NCBI GenBank assembly: GCA_031282935.1
Contig: JAITCS010000071.1
Location: forward strand, 1-6,468
Direction of reading: 5' to 3'
DNA: 6,468 nt
DNA from: Cellulomonadaceae bacterium
GTDB lineage: Bacteria; Actinomycetota; Actinomycetes; Actinomycetales; Cellulomonadaceae
The notes beneath the pieces are model-generated. The model ran no database searches, was not told the origin of the DNA, and saw only the letters and a list, made by a program, of their open reading frames with translations. Shown one piece after another: positions 1 through 5,019 of the stretch (the stretch's first letter is position 1; each line of letters begins with the position of its first letter). A program made the translations under genes and the position numbers.

Positions 1-24
1 TTGCCAGTGCCCGCGTCCGCAGCG

Positions 25-36
25 TAGGATGGGGCA
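25..36 (+). promoter_or_regulatory. Ambiguous -10 box or Shine-Dalgarno site before the VanZ gene
   Basis: TAGGAT (25-30) is followed by exactly six bases and then the GTG start at 37. That geometry fits a TAnnnT -10 box driving a leaderless mRNA, as seen before two other genes in this window. The same bases also contain AGGA (26-29) seven bases from the GTG, a good Shine-Dalgarno site. In addition, TAG at 25-27 closes a short open frame from the window edge, so an upstream gene may end here and be coupled to the VanZ gene. The sequence alone does not separate these readings. Confidence 0.35.
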
Positions 37-495
37 GTGCGAATCCTGAAAGTCTCATCGGTGGTCTATCTGGCCGGAGTGCTGGCCTTGACCCTGTGGC
101 CCAATTTGGCTCGAACCGAAGTGCCGGTGTGGGCGCAGGCGATCATCCGAACTGCCCACAGCCTTGGTATTCCGCTCACTTTCGGGGTTTTGGAAGCCAC
201 CGCAAACGTGATCATGTTCGTGCCGTTTGGCGTATTTGGGGTGTGGCTTTTAGGCGATTGGCATGAAATCATTCACGATGGAAATATCACCACCGGCCCC
301 TCATTACCCGCAATCGCAGTGCAGATAACACTATTGGGTGCCGCATTATCAGCGGCTATTGAAGTTGCGCAACTGCATTTGCCGGGGCGCGTTACCTCCA
401 TTGACGATTTATGGCGAAACAGTCTGGGCGCTGCCATTGGCGCGGCCGCATGTGCGATTGGTTTATCCGTTCATCGCCGTCTTGCCTCGGCGTAA
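37..495 (+). CDS. VanZ-family membrane protein
   Basis: This 152-residue integral membrane protein has about four hydrophobic segments (roughly residues 5-22, 50-73, 91-113 and 128-145). It carries the VanZ-family signature in two parts: ANVIMFVPFGVF around 56-67, and an Glu/Gln pair (E109, Q112) followed by R118, then SIDDLWRNSLGAAIG around 121-135. The founding member, enterococcal VanZ, gives low-level teicoplanin resistance by an unknown mechanism; most actinobacterial relatives are uncharacterised, so no resistance role is claimed. GTG at 37 is the only start giving the full first helix and has either a Shine-Dalgarno site or a leaderless promoter just upstream. The downstream lipoprotein gene overlaps its 3' end, which suggests cotranscription. 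The family call is firm and the function is unknown. Confidence 0.88.
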   Translation: MRILKVSSVVYLAGVLALTLWPNLARTEVPVWAQAIIRTAHSLGIPLTFGVLEATANVIMFVPFGVFGVWLLGDWHEIIHDGNITTGPSLPAIAVQITLLGAALSAAIEVAQLHLPGRVTSIDDLWRNSLGAAIGAAACAIGLSVHRRLASA

Positions 496-931
496 TCTGG
501 TTCCGTTATTTAGTGGCCTGCTGTTTGCCCAGTTGGCCGCTGGTTGTGCTGTGCCGAACCTGGACCATGACACTTTCATTACGGAGCCTGCCGTCAATTC
601 CACCGTAACCAATCCCCCGATAACCAATACAATAGGGTGCCTTGATGATTTCTGTTATGTCATCGCGCATGGGAGCCGAACTCAGCCAGCGATTCCGTTC
701 TGGGTTACCTTTACCATTGGAGATGATAACTGCCTTTATCTGCGCGAATCTGGCAGTGACCAACTATTTCTCGTAGCAGCAAGCGGCGCCGTGCAATTTG
801 ATTCCGATAGTGTGAACGGCGTTATGTTCGGCGAACTTACTGAAGTTGGGAGCCTTTCCCCAACGGGGGATATTCCAAAAGAAATCGCGGAACGGTGCAT
901 ATATTCTAGTGTCGTTTGGGTAATTGGCTAA
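482..931 (+). CDS. Putative lipoprotein of unknown function with four extra cysteines
   Basis: From TTG at 482 the product is 149 residues. It begins with a classic lipoprotein signal: two arginines (3-4), a hydrophobic core (about 6-18) and the lipobox LAAGC with lipid-acceptor Cys22. The mature part is acidic and Thr/Pro-rich at first (about 25-50), then a small domain containing Cys53, Cys58, Cys84 and Cys139, enough for two disulfides. I do not recognise a family. The frame stays open upstream to 338 inside the VanZ gene, and GTG 452 or TTG 458 are alternative starts, but 482 gives the best signal peptide. No Shine-Dalgarno site precedes it; the 14-base overlap with the VanZ gene suggests translational coupling. 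It would be anchored on the outer face of the membrane. The DsbA-like gene follows about 170 bases later. Confidence 0.68.
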   Translation: MPRRNLVPLFSGLLFAQLAAGCAVPNLDHDTFITEPAVNSTVTNPPITNTIGCLDDFCYVIAHGSRTQPAIPFWVTFTIGDDNCLYLRESGSDQLFLVAASGAVQFDSDSVNGVMFGELTEVGSLSPTGDIPKEIAERCIYSSVVWVIG

Positions 932-1071
932 AGAATCGTCGCGCCTACGCCGTCTTCGCCGCCCGCTTACGCCCATTGCACGCCGTTTCATCCGGCGGCA
1001 CACGCCTACCTGCCTGGGATTTCGGGTTGGGACATCGTTCTTGTCCGTGGGGTGTGCGATAGTACGGAAAG

Positions 1072-1077
1072 GATAAT
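1072..1077 (+). promoter_or_regulatory. Possible -10 box for the DsbA-like gene
   Basis: GATAAT matches five of six bases of TATAAT and lies about 10 bases upstream of the GGAGG ribosome site. No matching -35 hexamer is visible at 16-18 bases upstream; TTGTCC at 1041-1046 is too far away. The rest of the gap between the lipoprotein and this gene (932-1071) holds only a 5-bp hairpin without a T-run and no other recognisable element. This is a weak call. Confidence 0.22.
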
Positions 1078-1087
1078 TGAGTGGGTT

Positions 1088-1092
1088 GGAGG
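1088..1092 (+). promoter_or_regulatory. Shine-Dalgarno GGAGG that decides the DsbA-like start
   Basis: GGAGG ends nine bases before ATG 1102 but only three bases before ATG 1096, and it lies inside the frame if GTG 1081 were used. The spacing therefore favours ATG 1102, giving a product that begins MSNTTETRV. Confidence 0.65.
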
Positions 1093-1101
1093 CAAATGGC
1101 A

Positions 1102-1965
1102 ATGAGCAATACAACGGAAACGCGGGTGCGCCCCGCCTCGGGGGCGCCTAACACCGTGTCCAATTCGGTCACCCAGATCCGGCCAAATCGCTCCGGTTAC
1201 GGGCCTGCGGCGGGTTCCACTGGCGGCGCACCCCGTTCCGGTGCACCCCGCTCTAGTGCGTCGTGGCTGCAAGAAAACCTCATCCGAGTCATTGCCGGTT
1301 TAGCGACCTTGGCGCTATTCGCCGGAATACTGGTGGTGGCCTTGGGTAGCCGTACTGGCTCGCGGCTTGAAACCGATTCGAGGCCCATCGCGGTGCCCAC
1401 CGCTGAGGTTGGGGTGATTGACCCGATTGTCGGTCTCCCGATAGACGCCAACGGCGCTTTTGTGCCCGGTTACGCCGCGCCGGTGGTTGTTGACCTATTC
1501 TCCGACTTCTCTTGCCCATTCTGTCGCCAATTCGCTGAGAATCATGGCGATACCTTGATCGCGTTGGCATCCGATCCGAACATTTCAGTGCGTTACCATC
1601 CGGTGAGTTTCTTGGATCGTTCCGGTGACCGTAGTGGCTGGTCCACGCTGGCAGCCTCAGTGTTCTTGGAAACCGCCGCCACACACCCGCAGAGCACCTG
1701 GGCCGTGAGTAAAGCACTGTTGGCGCACCAAGGTGACGGCCTGATCGGGGACGCTGTGGTCGAAATGATCAATGCCGAAACGGGCACCAACCTACCGCCG
1801 ATGGCGCAGATACTAGCCAATCAGAGCGCCAACCTCGACGCTTTCATGTCCAATGCACAGACGTTGATGGTTTCCCATGTGCCGATGGTGTTGATCAACG
1901 GCGTTGAGTGGGATTCCCAGGCTGACCCGGACTTGGCTGCGGCGGTTCGCCGCTCCCTGCCTTAG
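1102..1965 (+). CDS. Membrane-anchored DsbA-like thiol-disulfide oxidoreductase
   Basis: The 287-residue product has a polar N-terminal tail rich in Ser, Gly, Pro and Arg (1-58, predicted cytoplasmic), one transmembrane segment (about 60-82) and an extracytoplasmic thioredoxin-fold domain of DsbA_4/DsbA type. The active site CPFC is at 138-141, preceded by the strand VVVDLFSDFS. The cis-proline loop is HVPMVLING, with Pro261 preceded by Val as in DsbA. An all-helical insert lies between the two, as in the family. The expected role is formation or exchange of disulfides in exported proteins; no partner such as VKOR or DsbD is seen in the window. ATG 1102 is chosen by its spacing from GGAGG. 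Its stop codon overlaps that of the convergent methyltransferase gene. Actinobacterial homologues are numerous, but their substrates are mostly unknown. Confidence 0.88.
   Translation: MSNTTETRVRPASGAPNTVSNSVTQIRPNRSGYGPAAGSTGGAPRSGAPRSSASWLQENLIRVIAGLATLALFAGILVVALGSRTGSRLETDSRPIAVPTAEVGVIDPIVGLPIDANGAFVPGYAAPVVVDLFSDFSCPFCRQFAENHGDTLIALASDPNISVRYHPVSFLDRSGDRSGWSTLAASVFLETAATHPQSTWAVSKALLAHQGDGLIGDAVVEMINAETGTNLPPMAQILANQSANLDAFMSNAQTLMVSHVPMVLINGVEWDSQADPDLAAAVRRSLP
1225..1254 (+). repeat. 15-bp tandem duplication encoding GAPRS twice
   Basis: Two adjacent 15-base units (1225-1239 and 1240-1254) differ at only three positions, and each encodes Gly-Ala-Pro-Arg-Ser. The repeat lies in the disordered cytoplasmic tail of the DsbA-like protein (residues 42-51), just before the membrane segment. 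In-frame slippage can change tail length here without breaking the gene. Confidence 0.75.
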
Positions 1966-3470
1966 TTGGTTAAGGTCAATTCCAGGGTTGCCACACATTC
2001 GACATGATGGGTATGTGGGAACAGGTCGGCTGCTTTGAGCGCTGTCATGCGGTAACCGTAAGGGGCGAGGTAGGCGATGTCGCGGGCTAAAGCAGCCGGG
2101 TCGCAAGCCACATATACGATTCGTTTGGGTTTGAGGGCAGCGACTTTTTGGATGACCTGCTGCCCGGCCCCTACGCGCGGTGGGTCAAGGACAACGACAT
2201 CGTAAGGCTTCTCGCTTAGCAGTTCTGATTCTTTGCGGGTCTTTTTGGTGCCTTGCTTTGAGTTCTTGCGCCTCGGAGTGAGGGCCTGCAAAACGCCGCT
2301 GTTTATCACGGAAACTTGCGGATACTCCTTGGCGTTTAGCGCAGCGTTTGCGACAGCTTCTCTATCCCCCTCAACGGCCTTTACTTCGCCTCCGGGGCCA
2401 ACGGCTGCGGCGAGCGGCACCGTGAACAGGCCAGCCCCGGCGTAGAGGTCGAGCACCCGCTGACCGGCACTCAACGCCGCAGCCTCAAGCACCCACTGTA
2501 CTAGCCAGGCGGGCGCTTGGTCATGCACTTGCCAGAACCCATCTGCGGCCACCTGATACTGATATGTGGTATCCCCTAGTTGCACCGTTTCAACCACTGT
2601 AGAGTCTGTGCTTGCTCGCTCCTTGGTGATTGGCTCCGTGCTGGTTGGGCGCTTTGGGTGCTTAGCATTAGGCTGAGGTGCTGGCGAATTATTCTGTGTT
2701 GGTTGTTTCGGTGTTGGCTGTTTCGGTGTTGGATGATTCTCCACCGCGAGCAGCACTCCCTCTGCCGCGCTACGGCCATTGGGCACTACCGCTGTGAGCC
2801 TAGAATTGCTGGGCAGTTCGCCACGCCAAGTACCCTTGTTTTCCAAGAAATCCGCTAGCGCGGGCGTCGCCAGCGGTACACTCGCTAAAGGGACAAACTG
2901 ATTGCTACGATGGCCCGCCATTGCGGGGTGCCCATTCTCATCTGTGACAAACTCTATTCTTGTCCGATATCCACTTTCGTATCCCGCCTCGGAAACCGAT
3001 TCGACCCCAGGTGATTCCCCCTCTAGGGTGTTTGCGTCAACATCCAGCGCAGGTGCAAACTCTGAAACGTCCAACCCCGCCAAACGCTGCAACTGCTCCC
3101 GCACCACGGCCGCCTTCCAGCGCCGCTGCCCCTGCGAACTGACATGGGCAAGTTCTCCGCCGCCAACTCCCCCCGGCCCCGCTTCCGGCCACCGCGACGG
3201 AACACGGTACGGCGAAGGATTCGCCAGCACTTCAAGGCAGTCAGCTCGCCACACCTTGCCTTTTTCCGTAACCCGCGCCCGCACGGTTTCGCCGGGGAGC
3301 GCGTGGCGCACAAACACGACCCGCCCTTTATCCGGCCCGGCCTCCGAAATCCGGGTGACACAATGCCCGCCGTGTGCCACCGCCCCGATTTCCAGGGTCA
3401 GTTCCTGGCTGGCATCTCCATTTCCAAGAGCCTGGCTTGGGCGCGCACCGTTGTTCGCCTGGGTAGTCAT
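1962..3470 (-). CDS. TrmA/RlmD-family RNA (uracil-5-)methyltransferase, TRAM domain, without Fe-S cysteines
   Basis: This 502-residue class I SAM-dependent enzyme is predicted to add a C5 methyl group to uridine in tRNA or rRNA. Domains in order: a TRAM RNA-binding domain (about 23-85), the region that normally holds a 4Fe-4S cluster (about 90-200), then the Rossmann catalytic domain with DLYAGAGLF (341-349, SAM binding), DPPR (429-432), the nucleophile Cys456 in YVACDPAALARD, and the base Glu491 in FPHTHHVEC. All four expected cluster cysteines are replaced: Trp94, Val102, Gly105 and Val198 stand where they would be. Two inserts make it longer than the usual 430 or so residues: a Pro/Gln/Thr/Lys-rich stretch (about 246-292) and a Lys-rich one (about 399-421). 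ATG 3470 has GAGG six bases upstream (3477-3480). Whether the target is tRNA U54 or a 23S rRNA position cannot be told. Confidence 0.9.
   Translation of the reverse strand: MTTQANNGARPSQALGNGDASQELTLEIGAVAHGGHCVTRISEAGPDKGRVVFVRHALPGETVRARVTEKGKVWRADCLEVLANPSPYRVPSRWPEAGPGGVGGGELAHVSSQGQRRWKAAVVREQLQRLAGLDVSEFAPALDVDANTLEGESPGVESVSEAGYESGYRTRIEFVTDENGHPAMAGHRSNQFVPLASVPLATPALADFLENKGTWRGELPSNSRLTAVVPNGRSAAEGVLLAVENHPTPKQPTPKQPTQNNSPAPQPNAKHPKRPTSTEPITKERASTDSTVVETVQLGDTTYQYQVAADGFWQVHDQAPAWLVQWVLEAAALSAGQRVLDLYAGAGLFTVPLAAAVGPGGEVKAVEGDREAVANAALNAKEYPQVSVINSGVLQALTPRRKNSKQGTKKTRKESELLSEKPYDVVVLDPPRVGAGQQVIQKVAALKPKRIVYVACDPAALARDIAYLAPYGYRMTALKAADLFPHTHHVECVATLELTLTN
2701..2730 (-). repeat. 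15-bp tandem repeat encoding PTPKQ-type units
   Basis: GGTTGTTTCGGTGTT (2701-2715) is followed by a copy differing at one base (2716-2730). A decayed third copy may precede it (2686-2700). On the minus strand the units encode Asn/Pro-Thr-Pro-Lys-Gln-type repeats in the low-complexity insert of the methyltransferase (residues about 247-259). The repeat points to slippage growth of a linker and not to a folded element. Confidence 0.75.
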
Positions 3471-3517
3471 CGAGAACCTCGCATACCAAACAGGGTACTA
3501 CGCCCGCGCAGCAATAC

Positions 3518-3535
3518 CCAACAATTCCAACAACT
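3518..3535. repeat. Two adjacent 9-bp near-identical units in the divergent intergenic region
   Basis: CCAACAATT (3518-3526) is followed directly by CCAACAACT (3527-3535), which matches at eight of nine bases. The pair lies between the start of the minus-strand methyltransferase gene and the promoter of the S4 protein gene. It could be a direct-repeat regulator site or chance; no known operator is recognised. Confidence 0.3.
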
Positions 3536-3570
3536 CGAAAAACCCCACCCCTGATTCTGTTGGGATGGGC

Positions 3571-3576
3571 TATTGT
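3571..3576 (+). promoter_or_regulatory. -10 box TATTGT for a leaderless S4-protein mRNA
   Basis: TATTGT fits the actinobacterial TAnnnT -10 consensus and is followed by exactly six bases before ATG 3583, so transcription would begin at or next to the A of the start codon. No Shine-Dalgarno site lies at usable spacing before that ATG, which supports leaderless translation. No clear -35 hexamer is seen. Confidence 0.55.
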
Positions 3577-3582
3577 TCTGTT

Positions 3583-3957
3583 ATGCGCATTGACGTTTGG
3601 CTTTGGGCAGTGCGCCTGTTCAAAACTCGGGCTGCCGCTGCCACCCTGCTGCGCACAGGGCGGGTCTATCTGAACGATGTGAGCGCCAAACCGGCGTCGC
3701 AGGTCAAAATCGGAGATCGCATAAACTGGCGAGAACCGATGCGGGAGCGCGAGGTAATCGTGGCCGAATTGCTGCCGAAACGAGTTGGCGCACCCCTGGC
3801 TGCGGGCGCGTACGAGGACAATTCCCCACCGCTGCCCACCCGTGAAGCCTGGACTCAAGACCTGCTCGGGGTGGGTATGCGGGATCGCGGAGCCGGGCGT
3901 CCCACCAAACGCGAGCGGCGCGAAATAGACGAGTTACGCGGGGAACGCCGAGGCTAG
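3583..3957 (+). CDS. S4-domain RNA-binding protein, Hsp15/RqcP-like
   Basis: The 124-residue product opens with an S4 RNA-binding domain (about 1-60): MRIDVWLWAVRLFKTR matches the start of E. coli Hsp15 (LDKWLWAARFYKTR), and the GRVYLND and KIGDRINW segments fit the family. The C-terminal basic segment RPTKRERREIDELRG (106-120) aligns with the Hsp15 tail RPDKKERRDLLRF, and the length is close to Hsp15 (about 133). Hsp15 binds 50S subunits that carry a stalled peptidyl-tRNA; the Firmicute relative RqcP acts in ribosome-associated quality control. Which role applies here is not determined. The reading frame extends upstream to 2902, but that part is antisense to the methyltransferase gene and does not resemble any protein. 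ATG 3583 matches the domain start and follows a leaderless -10 box. The gene is transcribed divergently from the methyltransferase. Confidence 0.85.
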   Translation: MRIDVWLWAVRLFKTRAAAATLLRTGRVYLNDVSAKPASQVKIGDRINWREPMREREVIVAELLPKRVGAPLAAGAYEDNSPPLPTREAWTQDLLGVGMRDRGAGRPTKRERREIDELRGERRG

Positions 3958-3994
3958 TTCCGTTTCACTAGGAACCAAATCATCGTGGGCCAAA

Positions 3995-4930
3995 TTAGTT
4001 CAGCATTGCGGCAGCCCAAATCAAAGTGACCGGCGATATCGCAGTGGTAAGCAAGATGATATCGCGCGCTAACAATTCGCCTTTCCCGTATCGGGCCGCA
4101 TAATTGTAGATGTTTTGCGCCGTGGGTAAGGCCGCAATTATTACAGAGGAAAACACTCCATGGGGCGGCAAATTGAATATGAATCTCGCCAACACAAAAG
4201 CGAGCGTTGGCATAATTAGGGATTTAATCAGTGCAGCCAATACGATGGCTCGCCGGGGGGCTTTCCCAGCCTGCATAGGCTTAGCCCCTACTAAAGACAT
4301 ACCAAAAGCCATCAACATCATTGGAATAGCGGCATTACCTAAAGTGCGCAACGGCTCCCAAAGGTATTGCGGCACTCGCCACCCCGTTGCCGATACTACC
4401 GCCCCGATAATGGATGCCAAAATCAGCGGGTTCCTGACGGGTTGCAACAGAATAAGTTTCCACGACACTTTCCCCGAGGTAACCACATCAAGCAACATCA
4501 GCATTATCGGCGCAATTATCAATAAGTTCAGCAGCAAAACGGGCACGACCGCTTGCGGATTACCTAACACAAATACCGCTATCGGGAACCCCATATTATT
4601 GCTATTAATGTACCCAGAAGCCGTGGCCCCCACAATCAAATCGGCTTTGCTGTGCTGACCAGCACGAATTACCCGAGTGCCAACCAAATAGAGCACCGCC
4701 GCCGCTGCCGCCACAATCGCCTGGATTGCAACCACTGGCCCCCAGAGAAACCGCAGCGGGGTTTCCGCTATCACGGTGAACACTAAAGCCGGGATCGCAA
4801 TCAGAAACGAAATCTTGTTGAGCGCTTTTTGGGTAACCTGACCAGGCCCGGTAACGCCGTAACGGGCACACAAATAGCCAACAGTGATTAGCAACCCGAT
4901 CACCGCAAAGCCGGTCAAGATTCCCGACAT
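3995..4930 (-). CDS. AEC-family (auxin efflux carrier-like) transporter
   Basis: The product is 311 residues, nearly all hydrophobic, with about ten membrane-spanning segments, the usual size of bacterial AEC/Mem_trans proteins. Family features seen: the glycine-rich first helix starting MSGILTGFAVIGLLITVGYL, the motif SGYINSNNMGFPIAVFVLG in the first half (105-123), RNPLILASIIG (166-176) opening the second half, MMLMAFGMSL (204-213), and ALPTAQNIYNYAARYG (267-282) near the C-terminus. Characterised bacterial members move carboxylates such as malate or malonate, but the substrate here cannot be read from sequence. ATG 4930 has AAGGA eight bases upstream (4939-4943), a good ribosome site. It is divergent from rlmC and convergent with the S4 gene; the 37-base gap to the latter has no convincing terminator. 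Confidence 0.9.
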   Translation of the reverse strand: MSGILTGFAVIGLLITVGYLCARYGVTGPGQVTQKALNKISFLIAIPALVFTVIAETPLRFLWGPVVAIQAIVAAAAAVLYLVGTRVIRAGQHSKADLIVGATASGYINSNNMGFPIAVFVLGNPQAVVPVLLLNLLIIAPIMLMLLDVVTSGKVSWKLILLQPVRNPLILASIIGAVVSATGWRVPQYLWEPLRTLGNAAIPMMLMAFGMSLVGAKPMQAGKAPRRAIVLAALIKSLIMPTLAFVLARFIFNLPPHGVFSSVIIAALPTAQNIYNYAARYGKGELLARDIILLTTAISPVTLIWAAAMLN

Positions 4931-4987
4931 TCTGATTATCCTTGTCTATCTCGGAAAGGACGCTAGGTTTCTGGCGTGATTTATCCG

Positions 4988-5002
4988 TTAGGGCGCCCCT
5001 AA
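4988..5002. promoter_or_regulatory. Inverted repeat TTAGGG-CGC-CCCTAA, candidate operator
   Basis: The two arms are perfect 6-bp inverted copies separated by three bases. The repeat sits between the divergent AEC transporter and rlmC genes and ends five bases before the putative rlmC -10 box, so a bound repressor would cover the -35/spacer region. Short loop, lack of a following T-run and location argue against a terminator. No known regulator consensus is recognised. Confidence 0.4.
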
Positions 5003-5007
5003 TCTGT

Positions 5008-5013
5008 TATGGT
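5008..5013 (+). promoter_or_regulatory. -10 box TATGGT for a leaderless rlmC mRNA
   Basis: TATGGT fits TAnnnT and is followed by exactly six bases before GTG 5020, the start chosen independently from the RlmC alignment. No Shine-Dalgarno site precedes this GTG. The identical spacing before the S4 protein gene strengthens the call. No -35 match is clear; that position overlaps the inverted repeat. Confidence 0.5.
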
Positions 5014-5019
5014 TGGCTG

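Noticed and set aside
982..998. Hairpin CGCCG-TTTCATC-CGGCG as a terminator after the lipoprotein gene
   Set aside because: The stem is only five pairs with no following T-run and lies about 50 bases past the stop codon; chance is likely in GC-rich DNA.
945..1172. Minus-strand open frame ending in a basic tail (GRKRAAKTA) in the gap before the DsbA-like gene
   Set aside because: The tail recalls basic C-termini of DNA-binding proteins, but the rest is not protein-like, it overlaps the DsbA-like gene, and no start or ribosome site supports it.
2902..3582. Long open frame upstream of the S4 domain that would extend it to 351 residues
   Set aside because: It is antisense to the methyltransferase gene, has Ser/Pro/Arg-rich shadow composition, and the Hsp15 match begins exactly at ATG 3583 behind a -10 box.
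3144..3858. Overlapping open frames on both strands across the methyltransferase and S4 genes
   Set aside because: They are shadow frames typical of GC-rich coding DNA, very rich in Arg and Pro, with no domain match.
3958..3994. GTTCC/GGAAC inverted repeat as a bidirectional terminator between the S4 and transporter genes
   Set aside because: Five base pairs around a nine-base loop with no T-run on either strand is too weak.
4110..4658. 182-residue plus-strand open frame inside the transporter gene
   Set aside because: It is fully antisense to a well-supported AEC transporter and shows no recognisable protein features.
4988..5002. TTAGGG/CCCTAA as telomere-like sequence
   Set aside because: There is a single copy on each arm of a palindrome, not a tandem array, in plainly bacterial coding context.
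4942..5019. TTG 4942 as the rlmC start (419 residues)
   Set aside because: The extra 26 residues have no counterpart in RlmC, they would span the inverted repeat and -10 box, and GTG 5020 puts the first Fe-S cysteine at residue 3 as in E. coli.
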